From Monodelphis domestica (taxonomy: Eukaryota; Chordata; Mammalia; Didelphimorphia; Didelphidae), in assembly GCF_027887165.1 (NCBI RefSeq), contig NC_077232.1, forward strand, positions 13,045,255-13,109,254: 64,000 nucleotides of DNA, read 5' to 3'. The notes under the pieces are model-generated. The model was given only the letters and a program-made list of their open reading frames with translations. It searched no databases and was not told where the DNA came from. Shown one piece after another: positions 1 through 12,639 of this stretch. The position numbers and the translations under genes are program-made. The stretch's first letter is position 1. Each line of letters starts with the position of its first letter.

Positions 1-257
1 AGTCACTTAACCTTCATTTGCCTAGTTTCTGCCCACTTGTCTTAGAATTGTTACTAGGACAGAAAGTAAGGGCTTATTAAAAAATAAAGTCATCCAGCCT
101 GCAGAAATGCAAATCTCAGGTTCCTTCTAGCTCATTTAGCTAAGAGATAAAACCAAGAGGTTGAATACTTTTCCACCCTTTTGTCAAAACTGCCATGTCT
201 ATAGTTTGAAGGCCAAGAGAGGAAGAGCATAAAGTTTCAGATTCTTGGGAAGTGATA

Positions 258-480
258 ATAATAATAGTAGTAGCATTTCTATAGAGCTTTTAATATGTGA
301 GAAGCACTTTACAAATATTACCTCATTTGATCCTCACAACAACTTTGGGAGGTAGGCACTATCATTAACCTCATTTTAGTGGTGAGGAAAATGAGGCCCA
401 GAGAGGATTGACTTGCCCAGATTCATACAGCTAAGTAGAAGTCTGAGAACTTGGGTCATCCTGACTCCAGGTCCTCTGCC
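258..480 (+). repeat. MIR SINE
   Basis: Typical MIR core: 'tttacaaatattacctcattt', 'atcctcacaacaa', 'gatgaggaaaatgaggcccagagagg', then a tail with 'gaacttgggtc'. MIR is an ancient mammalian tRNA-derived SINE. Confidence 0.8.
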
Positions 481-1259
481 TTCTCTCCTTCTTCATCTGA
501 GAGATAATTAGACCAAATGGCCCAACAGTGTTCTTTCTTTACCCCCCTGCCCCCAGAAATCTTATCACCTTTTTCCCTCTGGTTGGGTGGCAGCTCGAGA
601 GGATAATTTGATCACTGCCTAAGCTCGTTCATTTCAACACTCCTGGCCTCACAGTGTATTAACTAGCCTCTGATATCTCCAGGAATGATCATAGCCAAAG
701 AAGTCTTTCATTTTCAAAAATAGGTGTGTGTCTAATGGAATGCACCAAACCAGGGGACAGGGTTGTTTTTTACTGCATCAAAGTGGTACTATTAACATTG
801 GCGAATTTCCTAGCCCAAACTCATCTCTGCTTTTCTTGTTCTTGCTCCTTCCCATATTATTCATAGAGAAGCTACTCAAAGTGCTTGGGGTGCCACTCAG
901 TGCTCTTATCCTGGAGTTTGTGAACTTAAAAAAAATGATATCTATTCCAATATAATTGGATTCCATGGTTTATTCTGTTTATTTATTTTCTACATTTTAA
1001 TACCATTCTGAGGAGGAAATCTCTAGATTCATCAGACTGACAATGAGATTCAGGAGAGAAAAAAGGTTAAAGATTCCCCTGCTGAAGGTCACTTCACATT
1101 CCATGTGTATCAGGGCAGAGGCCTTACATCTCTTAAGAATTCCTTGTTCCTTGATTATTGCTCTACCCTGCACTTCCTGAAGAATATTCTTCATGATACT
1201 TTTTGAATATGACTTTGTTGATGATGTGTGGGTGTGTGCACACATTTGTCCGCATGTGT

Positions 1260-1261
<2 letters not shown>
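481..1261. other. No recognisable feature
   Basis: AT-rich unique-looking DNA. Short open frames here (up to 100 codons) lack family resemblance, and one runs through the adjoining CA repeat; they are treated as chance. Confidence 0.5.

Positions 1262-1302
<41 letters not shown>
1262..1302. repeat. (CA)n microsatellite, about 40 bp
   Basis: Perfect alternating CA run, directly visible. Confidence 0.97.
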
Positions 1303-1304
<2 letters not shown>

Positions 1305-1319
1305 AAGGTAAAAGATGGG

Positions 1320-1640
1320 AAAAGAAATTAGATCTTGAAGGAAAAAATTGGAAAAAGAATAGAGATTAGAACAAGAGGTACAAAACCTTCCTCAAGTAAG
1401 AGGCTCCTTAAAAATTAGATTACATCAAACAGAGACCAGTGACTCTATAAGACAAGGAAAGACTAGAACAAAATTGAAAGACTGGAAAAAAATCAGAAAA
1501 TGTTTTTCCTATCCTGAAAAACAGGTCAAAGTGAGATTATTTAGTACTCATCAGATTACTTGAAAGCCTTTAACTATTAAAAAATAAAAGCTCACTCAAA
1601 ATCTAGATAAAATGTTTCAAGAAATGATTAATTAAAAATT
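1320..1640 (+). repeat. Possible old LINE ORF1 remnant
   Basis: A-rich sequence whose conceptual reading includes basic, ORF1-like strings (KTRTKLKDWKKIRK) with stops. It precedes ORF2-like relics on the same strand. The assignment is tentative. Confidence 0.3.
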
Positions 1641-1741
1641 GCCCATACCTATTAGAACCAGGCTTTGTAGAATCTCAGACAAGAGCTCAGAGAAGGAAGC
1701 TACTCTAAAGGGGCTAGGCTAGAGTTCTCCCCAGTCTCTTC

Positions 1742-1830
1742 TTGAGAGAAGAGAGAGAGAAAGAGGAAGAGGGAGAGGGAGAGAGGGAGGGAAGGGGAGA
1801 TGGAAAGGTAGATGGAGAGGGAGAGGCACA
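1742..1830 (+). repeat. GA-rich low-complexity tract
   Basis: Purine-rich 'gagagagaaagaggaagagg' type sequence. It creates spurious ORFs on both strands. Confidence 0.85.
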
Positions 1831-2159
1831 GAGAGGTATCTTGGGGTGCTCCCAAGCTGCTAATATAAGAATCATAGCCACTTCTCTAAGGATTGCAGTA
1901 ATCATAATCATAACTAGGAACAGAAGGAACGGATAGATGATTGAGGCACTTACCTATTAGGCTGTCACAGAAAGGTCATATTTGTTCCCCCTCAATCAGA
2001 GGTGCAGGGATGGTGGTGATGGAGTTCAAAGAGGAAGAGATTTTTAAGTGAACATTGAAAAAAAAAAAGCAAAAACTAGCGCAGGCTGCCAAATGTATGT
2101 GTATGTATGTATATATTTGTCCAGATACATATATTATGGAAGGCAGAGGAAGACACATA

Positions 2160-4390
2160 TATTGAGGAAACCAAGAATTCTATTCAAAAGAACAACAGGG
2201 GTAGCAATTGTGATCTCACAAGGCAATAATACACATTTTGCTTAAAGAAACCAGAGATAACAAGTGACAACAATTACACACACACACATATACACATGTT
2301 GAAAGGAAAAGTTAATTTCTTGACAGGAAAAAATAGTAAAACTATAGTAGTTGATGATCTCAATCTGGACAAATCTAGTGAAAAAATAAACAAGAAAGAA
2401 GTTAAGAACCTGAATAGAACTTTAGAAAAGTTAAGATCCGATAGCTATGTGGCAATTATCAAATTGAAATGAAAGAGTATACATATTTCTCAGTTTGCAT
2501 GGCAACTTTACAAAAATTAAGCATATGGCAGGGCATAAAACCTAAACAGTACCAGAATTCAGAAATATTAAATATGTCCTTTAAGGACCACAACACAAAA
2601 AGAATGCTAAAGGGTTTTTGAAGAAATAATTATATATTCATTAGAGTCTAAATAACTTAATCCCAAAGAATTGATTGGTCAAAGATCATTGATCAAAAAT
2701 CATAGAGACAACAGAAAATTTTGTTAATGAATTAGATAACATATTAAAATTTGAGATTCAAACAAATTAGTCCTTGGGGAAATTTCATATCTCTAAATAC
2801 TTTCATCAACAAAAATGAAAAAGACAAAACAATGAATTAGATATACAACTTGAAAAAACAAATTTTAATATAAGTAGATATAAAAATAGAAATTCTGAAT
2901 TTAAATTGAAAATAAACTAGCAAATATTCAATTGATAAATAAAATTAAAATCTGTTATAAAACTTTATGCATACTTTAGGTTTTTTGATAAAAGAGAGAA
3001 AAACTAATTTGCCAATACTGAAAATGTAAAAGGAGAAATCTCAAAGAAATAAATGAGAAGCAACATAAATTATTAGAACATATTTTTGTCTATTTTTATG
3101 TCAATGAAACATAATTTATCTGAAATAGATAAGCATTAGAATTTTTAAAGTTAAGATTAACAGAACAATAGAGACTTAAATAATCTAATCTCAGAAAATG
3201 AAGTTGAAAAAACAATAATAAATGATGAAAGAGAAAAACCCCAGGACCAGATGAATTTACAACTGAATTATATCAAAGAACAATGAATTCCATTATTATG
3301 TAAATGGTTTACAAAAGCATAAAAAGAAGAAATTCTACCAAATTATTTCCATGATACAAATATGGTTTTAATGCAAGTAGAATCAAATTGGTGATAAAAG
3401 AAATTATAGACCAATATTTCTAATGAATATGGGTACAACATTTTAAAATAAAATATTATAGCATCAACTATTCCAAATAAACCAATATAGTAACATACAC
3501 ATGAAGATGATACACTGTAACTAGATAAGATTTATACCAAGAATGAATGGCTGGTTCCAATTACAAAATATACACACATAAAAGACACAATAATAAAAAC
3601 AATAAAAAGAAAATGAATAATAAAACCATATGATCATTTCACTATTAATATATGCAGCAAAACTTTTTATAAAACTATAATACTCATTTCTTAAGGAAAA
3701 AAAGACAAAAACTACAAAGCTCAGTAATAAATAGATCTTTCCTTAATTGATAAATAGTATGTATCTAAAACTGGGTGCCAGCATATATGTAATGGTAGTA
3801 ATTTAGAGGCCTTTCCAATAAGATCAAGGAAGAAATAAGGTTGTCTGATATTACAGCTATTATTTCATATAGTATTAAAATGCTAGATAGAGAAAAAATA
3901 GATGGAATAAATATTGACAAAGAAGATACAAATATTGCTTTTTTGTGATGTTCCACCCAGAATCAACTAAAAAAAAAAAGAAATAGCTTCAGCAAAATGA
4001 AAGGATGTGAAAATTTACCAACATGCCATCAACTTTCCAATATATTACCAACAAAACAAACATAAAGAGATAAAAACAAATTTCATTAAAATAACTACAA
4101 AATATATAAAACTTTAGGGAATCTGCCTAATAAGGTACACACAGGAATATGTGAATAAAATTATTGAGCATGCTTTACAGAAATAAAGACAGATTTAAAT
4201 AGTGGAGTGATATTAACTGCTTGATTGAACTGTTGCCAATATAATAAAATAAAAATGGTGATACCTCAATTAATTCATCTGTAGAATGCCATAATAATTA
4301 TACTACCAAAAGATTACTTTGAAGAAAGAAACAATAAAATTCATTTGGAGGAATAAAAAGTCAAGATTCTCAATGATGGAAAAAAGTGGG
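2160..4390 (+). pseudogene. Very old L1 ORF2 relic
   Basis: ORF2 phrases in order on the + strand: the GVAIVIS block near 2200, the endonuclease VDDLNLD-like block with KINKKEV (2340-2410), and the RT entry block 'ccaggaccagatgaatt' (3240), followed by 'aattatagaccaatatttctaatgaat' (3400) and 'gaggaataaaaagtcaag' (4350). Dozens of stops and frameshifts; long dead. It ends at a MIR element. Confidence 0.75.
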
Positions 4391-4394
4391 AAGG

Positions 4395-4665
4395 AAAAAG
4401 ACATAGCAAGCAATAAGGAGAATAAGCATTTATCCTAGTGCCTACTCTGGGTCAGTTGCTGTGCCAATTATCTTTTACAAATATTATCTGATTAGATCCT
4501 CACAACCACCCTGGGAGGTAGATTATATTATTGTCTCCATTTTTCAGATGAAGAAACTGAAGGAAACAATTAAATGATTTGTCCAGTCACAAAGCTTATT
4601 TTGAACTTGGGTCTTCCAGACTCCATATCTAGAACTCTGTGTACTGCATCACTAGCTGCTTCTAT
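4395..4665 (+). repeat. MIR/CORE SINE
   Basis: Contains 'ttacaaatattatctgatt', 'gatcctcacaaccaccctggg' and 'tttcagatgaagaaactgaa', the MIR core order. Confidence 0.75.
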
Positions 4666-4889
4666 AAGAACAGATTGCAAGCTATACTACAAATCTGTAA
4701 TCAGAAAAATTATTTGGAATGCATTTCTGTATCTGCCAAAAGGCTGCCAAAAGGAAACCCATCTCTCAGTTCACACATACCTACTCCCAGCAACCCCTGA
4801 AATTCAAAACTACACAAATCATGATTCAGAAATCTAATGAGAAACTGTTATAAGTGATTTCTTCCACTTAAGGGCTAGATCAGAGGTCC

Positions 4890-5010
4890 ATCAACCAGCA
4901 TTTTTTAAGTACCAAATACGTGCCAGGCTAATTACTGGGGATACAAAGAAAAGCAAAAGATAATCCCTGCTCTCAAGATACTCTTAATGTAATGGTCAGG
5001 TTGGAAGACT
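4890..5010 (+). repeat. SINE fragment (CORE/MIR3-like)
   Basis: 'ttttttaagtaccaaatacgtgccaggc' followed by 'ggggatacaaagaaaagcaaa' and 'ccctgctctcaaga', the 'tgtgccaggcactg...ggatacaaag' SINE pattern common in marsupials. Confidence 0.55.
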
Positions 5011-5092
5011 GAAATCCAGTCATCAGCAAAGCTGGTTCCAGCATTGGTGGCCTCCTAGTGTGTGACTAGCAGTGGATCAGAAACATTTGTAG

Positions 5093-5094
<2 letters not shown>

Positions 5095-5144
<50 letters not shown>

Positions 5145-5157
5145 TATGTGTGTGTGT

Positions 5158-5207
<50 letters not shown>
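5095..5207. repeat. (TA)n-(TG)n compound microsatellite
   Basis: About 45 bp of TA (5095-5139), a short spacer, then about 61 bp of TG (5147-5207). It produces mirror ORFs in both directions that are not genes. Confidence 0.97.
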
Positions 5208-5209
<2 letters not shown>

Positions 5210-5390
5210 AGAGGCAGCAAGAACAAAGGGCCTATGGTGAGATTTAGCAGGGTCATTTGCCCCACCTCAGAGTGCAGCTGGTGTGGAGCTTGACCGTGTC
5301 AGAAAGCCTCCATTTAGTAACTGAAGTTAGAGAGGAATTTTACAGATGAAAATAAGAGAAGCATTTTATTTATTTTAAATTAAGTTAAGG

Positions 5391-5870
5391 GAGGTGGAAT
5401 CAAGATGGCAGCTGGCAAGGAGACAGTTGGAGGAGAGAAATGGAGAAAAAGGCAGGCTGGTTCCAGCCTTCAGCCACCACATCTCCATCTTGGGCCTCTG
5501 CCTCTGGAAATTTTGTCCTCAGGGCACATTCAGATCTGCAGATTAGCTCAACTGGCTTAATCCAGTTTATCAGTAGTGCAGAAAAGAATCCTCCAGAGGG
5601 CAGAGGGGCTCAGTCTCACAGAGCTGGCAGAAAACCAGAGGAGCAAGGGTGCAGAGTGGACAGAGAGCCAGGCTTGGCAACAGGACAGAGCCACAGGTCT
5701 CTCTTGCTCAATTCAGCCTGAAAGGTATACAGATAAAGTCAAATTCTCAGGTATAAGGGAAAGATCCAACACTACTCCCCCACCTATTGCACTGAGGCGT
5801 GTGTTAGGAATCTGGCTGACTGAGATCCCAGGGAGAAGGCTGCAATCCTGAAGATGTGCCTTGGTACCAC
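5391..5870 (+). mobile_element. Isolated L1 5'UTR fragment
   Basis: Begins 'gggaggtggaatcaagatggcagctgg', an L1 5' end with a YY1-like AAGATGGC. It shares 'ggcttaatccagtttatcag' and 'gcagaaaagaa' with the separate L1 at 7.6 kb, so it is a second copy and not the missing half of that one. The reading frames inside it are non-genic. Confidence 0.6.
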
Positions 5871-5874
5871 CATG

Positions 5875-6257
5875 GGAAGCTGTATAATTATTTTAAATTG
5901 CAAAGTTTAAATTCTCTTTGAAAGTAATTTTAGGTTAAGAAACATGCAACCTCTCCGAATCCAGAAAGTGAACTGTTTGGAGAAGGTACCATGAAGATAC
6001 ATTCACAGACCACAAGCTATACCAGAAGATCCAGAGTGAACTTTGGGATGTGGTGATTTGAACTGTGTGGGTTTGAATGCATTTGTTTTTTATGTATAAA
6101 CTTATGATGAAGGGAACTGCCCCCTAACTGACTTTTTGTCAATGTGCCTAGCAATCATTGGTTTTCCTCTTATCCTCAAATTATTGTAATTTTTAAGTTG
6201 GTTATGTTTACAAGATCCATTAAAGAGCCTAGTCTTCCAAGGATCTCAGGGGGGGAA
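5875..6257 (+). mobile_element. Retroviral 3' internal end with polypurine tract
   Basis: About 380 bp leading to a purine run (6248-6257, seven G then AA) followed immediately by TG, the classic PPT-to-LTR junction. No env or pol frame was recognised upstream. Confidence 0.5.
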
Positions 6258-6560
6258 TGTATAATTGAAAATCTGTTACCCTAAAAAAGAACTACATTTC
6301 CCAGGAACCCACTGACTTCCTGTTCTTATGTACTTCCTGTGGTTAGGGGATATTAGGTGGAGATGTGGAAGGTCCCACCTCTTTACTTCCAGTCCCAAGC
6401 TTGGTGATGGTAAGATGGGTGTTTGAACTGGCTGATCAACCATGGGAACTTGGTTTTTATTTTGTATCCTCTTTATTCCTTGATTTCTAATGATCATTTA
6501 ATAAATCTCTTAAAATATAATATTTAGACTTATGAATGTTGGAAATTTCCCCATTGGGAA
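6258..6560 (+). repeat. Endogenous retrovirus LTR
   Basis: Starts TGTATAATTG after the PPT and contains 'aataaatctc' with 'aaaatataatatttag' near its end. The end segment resembles that of the LTR at 33.24-33.6 kb ('aataaacctcataaaaatata'). The 3' limit is uncertain. Confidence 0.5.
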
Positions 6561-7600
6561 ATTTCATACTTAAAAAAGTCTCCTACTGATAGTAAGGACT
6601 GATAGAAACTCCTTGGCATGGGAGGATCCTTCTCCTCCCTACTTAAGACTACTTTAGGACAGAAACCTTTTGCTAAACAATGGAAAGAACTTTGACCTAT
6701 GCTTAAGCATAGAACAGGAAGTTCTTTGAGTCATGATTGATTTTAGAATTGATACAATAGAGATACTTGTAATGACAGAACCAGGTCTTGGAAACTACAA
6801 TCTCCACTCTACTCAGAATAATAGGATTTAGGAAGGGCTGCAGCAAAGATCAAGATTTAATTATTTGAGAATATGACCTTCAACAGACATGTGCAAAGGG
6901 GGCAGACCTCTGGGCGGTCCTGGGTTAAGATAGAGCCACCATTGGCACAGGGGAGACATCGACAGTGATTGGTAGATGTGAGAACTGAGGGGAGGGAACT
7001 TAGATGGTTTGCTTAAAGATAGAGGAGGTTGATGCTCTGGTGAGGTTTATGCTCTGGAGGAGGGCTGAGAGGAGAGAGGTCCTGGAGGGAGAGCTCCTGG
7101 AGAGGTCTTGAAGGAGAGTGTGGAAGGAGAACTCAGGATGAGTCAGGAGGAGAATTCTCTGGAAACATTTCTTGAAAGGAGGCTCTCTTGAAGGTGGAGC
7201 TGGAGGTTGGCATGAGAAGCCTTACCTAGAGAGATCTTAGGTGAGTGATAAAACCAACTGACTGATTTATCTCTTAGGACTGAGGTCTAGGCCTTATTGG
7301 CTTGAGGCCTTTCATTCTTATTCCTTTCTTCCTTTCTCTCTTTTTCTATTGATTAATCAGTGTATTATAAATTAAATTTCTCTATAAAGCCCAGTTGGCT
7401 TGGGCATATTCATAAATTGGGAATATATTCCCTGGCAACCATCTTATATTTATATAAAACTAAGACACAGTAGAAAACATATTTCAGTGGTCATAATTGT
7501 TATATATTTCCCTTGCTCCCAAACATTTTAATTATCACAGTTTATGGCTTCCACTCTCTTATCTACAACTATTTAACGCTCAAAACTAATTTAAATCTAA
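6561..7600. repeat. Unassigned, LTR-like sequence
   Basis: No coding signal. It contains a purine-rich GGAGAG section (7020-7150) and an end with 'aattaaatttctctataaagcc' that looks like an LTR R-U5. A solo LTR is the best guess. Confidence 0.3.
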
Positions 7601-7964
7601 CACTTTAAACTTCAGCCTCTGCTGGCAACTAAGGAAGATCTGGCCTCAGGGCACATTAATACAATAGATCAGCCCTATCAGCTTAATCCAGTTAATCAGT
7701 GGAGCAGAAAAGAAGCCCCTTTGGGGCAAAAAGACAAAATTCATAGATCTAGCAAATAAACAGAGGAGCAAGAATATAGCCATTAAGGAGGGGGGAAAGA
7801 AAGAAAAAAATATTAGTAGATAGCAGAAAAAAATATAATTGACAGCTTCTATTCAGGTAATGAATAAAGAACAAATGGAATAGAGGAGGACCAAAGAACA
7901 CTAAGCAAAAATTCAGGAACATCAGTGACTGGATCTAGTCTCCGGAAGAACTCAAAACACAATT

Positions 7965-8860
7965 CAAAAAACAATTAAGAGAGGTTGAAGAAAATTGAGG
8001 AAAGAATTTAAAAAGCAAAATAGATCATCTGGAAACAAAGACACATGAACTAAAACAAGAAAATACTTTCTTAAGAGCCAAAATGGACCAACTTGAAAAC
8101 AAGGCAAAAAAGGTAAACGATAAAAACAATGACCTACAAAGAAAAACAAACAAAAAGAAAAGGTTAAAAATTTTAGGGATGAAATTCAAGCTTTAAAAAT
8201 TAGAATTGAACAATTAGAAATGAATGTCTTCAGAAGGTAGCAAGAATCTATAAAAAATATGAAATATCTCATTGATAAAACAACAGACGTGGAAAATAGA
8301 TCCAGGAGAGACGATTTAAGAATAATTTGTCTTCTGGAAAATCATGACCAAAGAAAAAGCCACGACATCATCCTACATGAAATTATCCAAGAAAACTGCC
8401 CTGATATTTTTGAACAAGAGGTAGAGATTGAAAGAATCCATAGATTACCTTCTGCATTAAATCCCTAATTGACAATGCCCATGATAACCAAGTTAAAGAA
8501 CTTCCAAATCAAGGAAAAGATATTACAAACTGCTAAAAAGAAACAATTTCAATATTTGGAGCACATTGTCAGGATTACAAAGGACATGGCTGCATCTATA
8601 CTGAATGACTGGAAGGCATAGAATATAATATTCTGGAAAGCAAGGGAACTGGGTCTACAACCAAGAATCAAGCAACCAGCAAAATTGACTATATTCTTGT
8701 AGGGGAAAAAGTATGGTCGTTTAACAAAATAGAAGATTTCTAAGCATTCCTGAAGAAAAGATTAGATTTAAACAGAAAATGTGATGCCCAAATACAGAAC
8801 CCAAGGAAATCACAAAAGATAATTAAGAAAGGAAAAAAAAATTAAGGGACCCAATAAGTT
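7965..8860 (+). pseudogene. L1 ORF1p remnant
   Basis: The longest open stretch (8259-8468) reads NRSRRDDLRI followed by ILHEIIQENCPDIFEQE and IERIHRLPSALNP, the conserved RRM region of L1 ORF1p, the RNA-binding chaperone of L1 particles. Coiled-coil-type sequence precedes it and C-terminal-domain sequence follows, both out of frame. Stops and frameshifts make it non-functional. Confidence 0.85.
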
Positions 8861-9639
8861 CAAATGATTTGTATTCCTACATGAAAATAGTGTTAGGAGA
8901 GTTTTTATTAATTTCTCCCTTTTTTCCATATAAGAGGAAAAGGAGCAATAATATTTTTCAGTAAGATTACTTTCACTTTCCTTCTCCTTATTTCCTATCC
9001 ATATTTCCTAATAATAAACTAAGTGTTTTTTAATTTAATAAACTGATTGCTACCTTTTGTTCGAACAACTACCCCCTAAAATTTAATGTTTTACAATATG
9101 ATATTGGTAACTTAAAAATGATCATTATCAGGGTAGCTTGAAGAAGTAAAAAACTATGAGTGAAAAAGAGGATAATACTACGAGAAATGGGAAAAAGGAT
9201 GAAATGGGATAAGTATATTATTTCATAAACAAGTGCGGGGGGATGGGGGGAAGACCAATACAATGAAAGGGAGGAAGCGATTGGCGACTGGTATTACTTG
9301 GATCTTATGCTCATTGGAACTGAATCAGAGAGGGGAGAATAGTCATATCCATTTGAGCAGAGAATTGTATTGTGTCATATAGAGAAATAGAAGGGTTATA
9401 AATGGGCTGATGGGAAGGGGAGCAATACAAAGGAGGGGAGAGGTTGTGGGGGGTCATTTAAAAGACACTATTGTAAGAGGAGAATAATAAGAAGGGAGGG
9501 GTGGGAAGGGGAGTAACAGGGAAGGGAAAAGGGTGAGACTGACTAAAAGTGAAAAGTTGGAGGGGAGGGTAAGAGGGATAAGAGAAAAGGCAGAATCAAA
9601 GGAGGAAGTAAAAACTGGAGGGGAATACACAGACAGTTA

Positions 9640-11640
9640 TCATAACTGTGAATGTGAATGGGGTGAACTCACCCATGAAAGGAAGTGGAGAGCAGAATAA
9701 TTAAAAACCAGCATCCTACCATATGTTGTCTACAAGAAACACACTTGAGGCAGGTAGACATACACAAGGTAAAGATAAGAGGGTGGAGCAGAGTTTATTG
9801 GGTTGCAATTGAGACAAGGCAGGAATAGCAATTATGATCACAGACAAAGCTAAAGCAAAAATAGATCTCATTAAGAGATAAGGAGGGTAATTACATCTTG
9901 ATGAAAGGCAGTATAAATAATGAAGAAATATTAGTAATCAATATATATGCACCAAATGGTATAGCATTCAGATTTCTAAAGGAGAAATAGTGGGGACCTA
10001 AACCTTCCCCTATCAGAACTAGATAAATCGAACCAAAAAATATGAAAGAAGTAAGGGAAGTGAATGAAATGTTGGAAAAATTAGAGTTAATATATAATAT
10101 ACCCTTTTCAGCAGCACATGGCACATATATAAAGACTGACCATGTACTAGGACATAAAAACATGATAAGCAAATATAAGAAAGCAGAAAAGTACATTTTT
10201 TCAGCCCATAATGCAATGAAAATCATAATCATTAAGGACTTATGGAAAGGCAACTTTAAAATTAATTGGAAAATGAATAATCTAATTCTTCAAAACTGGT
10301 GGATCAAAGGACAAATCAAACAATTACTGTTTTCATTGAAGAGAATGACAATGATGAAACAACATATCAAAATCTATGAGATGCAGCCAAAGCAATACTC
10401 AGGGGGAAATTTATATCTCTGAGTGCATATATCAACAAATAAGAGGGGGAAGAGGTCAATGAATTAAGTGTGTAATTTAAAAAATTAGAAAGAGAACAAA
10501 TTAAAAATCCCTAAACAAAAACCAAATTGGAAATCCTAAAAATCAAAGTAGAAATTAATAAAATTGAATGTAAAAGAACTATTGAACTAATAAATAAGAC
10601 TAGGAGCTGGTAGTTTGAAAAAACAAATAAAATAAAGTACTGATTAATATAATAAAAAAAGAAAGAAGAAAACCAAATTAACAGTATCAAAGATGAAAAG
10701 GGTGACCTCGCCTCTAATGAAAAGGAAATTATTAAGAACTGTTTTGCCCAACTATATGATATTAAATATGATAATCTAGGTGAAATAGGTGAATATTTAC
10801 AAAAATATAAACTGCCTAGATTAATAAGAGAGGAAATATAATACTTAATCCCATCTGAGAAAAAGAAATTGAACAAGCTATCAAGGAATTCCCTAAGAAA
10901 ATATCTCCAGGGCCAGATGGATTCACAAATGAATTCTGTCAAACATTTAAAGAACAACTAATCCCAATATTATGCAAACTGATAAAATCAGCAAAGAAGG
11001 AGTTTTACCAAATTCCTTTCATGACACAAATATAGTACTAATTCCAAAGCCAGGCAGATCAAATACAGAGAAAGGAAACTATAGACCAATCTCTTTAATG
11101 AACATAGATGCAAAAATCTTAAATAGAATACTAGCAAAAACACTATATATAACAAGTGATCATAAGGATTATTCACTACAATCAGGTAGGATTTATACCA
11201 GGAATGCAAAGATGATTCAATATTAAGAAAACCATCCATATAATTGTCATATCATCAACCAAACCAACAGAAACCACATGATTATCTCAATAGATGCAGA
11301 AAAAGCCTTTGACAAAATACAACACCCATTCCTATTGAAAACACTAGAAAGTATAGGAATAGATGGGCCTTTCCTCAAAATAATAAACAGTATATATTTA
11401 AAACAAGTAGCTAGTATCATCTGCAATGCAGATAAGTTAGAAGCCTTCTCAATAAGATCAGGAGTAAATCAAGAATGCCCATTATCACCTTTAGTATTTA
11501 ACATTGTACTAGAAACACTAGCAGTAGCAATTAGAGAAGAAAAATAAATTGAAGGGATTAAAGTAGGCAATGAGGAGACTAAACTATCACTCTTTGCAGA
11601 TGATATAATGATCTTCTTAAAGAATCCCAGAATTTAAGAC
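9640..11640 (+). pseudogene. L1 ORF2p remnant (endonuclease and reverse transcriptase)
   Basis: Endonuclease phrases appear from 9640: the VNGVNSP start, LQETHLR, MYAPNGIA-type text and AAHGTYIKTDHVLGHKN at 10110-10160. RT follows: GPDGFTNEF near 10910, then [18 protein letters not shown] (11040-11090), [16 protein letters not shown] (11284-11335), and the catalytic FADD at 11593-11604. Many stops and frameshifts interrupt it. In a live element ORF2p nicks target DNA and copies L1 RNA; this copy cannot. Confidence 0.9.
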
Positions 11641-12639
11641 CAAGCAAGAGATAGAGAATATTACAAAATAAAAAAAATGAATAATTTTGATTAAATTAGA
11701 TTAAAAAGTTTTTGTACAAACAAAACCAATGTAAACAAAATTAGAAGGGAAGGAACAAATTGGGAAAATCTTTATAACAAAACCTTTGAAAAAGATCTAA
11801 TTTCTCAGACTTATAAGGAGCTAACTCAATTGTACAAAAAACAAAACAAAACAAGTAAGCCATTCCCCAATTGATAACTGGTCAAGGGACATATAAATAG
11901 GCAGTTTTCAGACAAAGAAATCAAAGCTATCAATAAACACATAAAAATGTTCTAAATCTCTTATAATTAGAGAAATGCAAATCAAAACAACTCTGAGGTA
12001 CCATCTCACACCTAGCAGATTGGCCAATATAACAGTAAAGGAAAGTAATAAATGTTGGAGGGAATGTGGCAAAATTGGGACACTAATACACTGCTAGTGG
12101 GATTGTGAATAGATCCAACCATTCTTGAAGGCAATTTGGAATTATGCCCAAAAGGCTTTAAAAGAATGCATACCTTTTGATCTAGCCATACCACTGCTGG
12201 GTTTGTATCCCAAAGAGATAATAAGTAAAAAGACTTGTACAAAAATATTCATATCTGTGCTCTTTGTGGTGGCAAAAAAAATTGGAAAATGAGGGGGTGT
12301 CCCTCGATTGGAACAAATTGTGGTATCTGATGGTGATGGAATACTGTTGTGCTTAAAGGAGGAATTCCATGTGAACTGAAAAGACATATGATTGATCATG
12401 TGGTTTGATGGGGATATGATTGGAAATATGATCATTCTGTTGCAAATAATAATATGGAAACAAGTTTTGAACAGTGATACATGTAAAACCCAGTGAAATT
12501 GCTTGTCAGCTCTGGGTGCAGGGGGGAAGGGTGGAGAGAAAGAACATGAATCATGTAACCATGGGAAAATTAAATTAATTAATTAAATTTAAAATGGAAA
12601 AAATAATAAGTACATTTTAAAAATAAAATACCCCTCTAA

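Larger units (their letters stand above)
7605..12600 (+). mobile_element. L1 element, + strand, decayed and internally deleted
   Basis: Runs in order through a 5'UTR piece (7605-7960), ORF1 relic, inter-ORF spacer, ORF2 relic, 3'UTR and A-rich end. Sequence jumps at about 11640, from just past the RT FADD box to a segment near the ORF2 C-terminus, so much of ORF2 after the RT core is missing. Its 3' end faces the 3' end of the minus-strand L1 that starts at 12640. Confidence 0.85.

Noticed and set aside
5062-5265. ORFs on both strands over the TA/TG repeat
   Set aside because: Microsatellite translation.
5440-5851. Overlapping + strand ORFs of 93 and 91 codons
   Set aside because: They are inside an L1 5'UTR fragment, which is GC-rich and naturally poor in stops.
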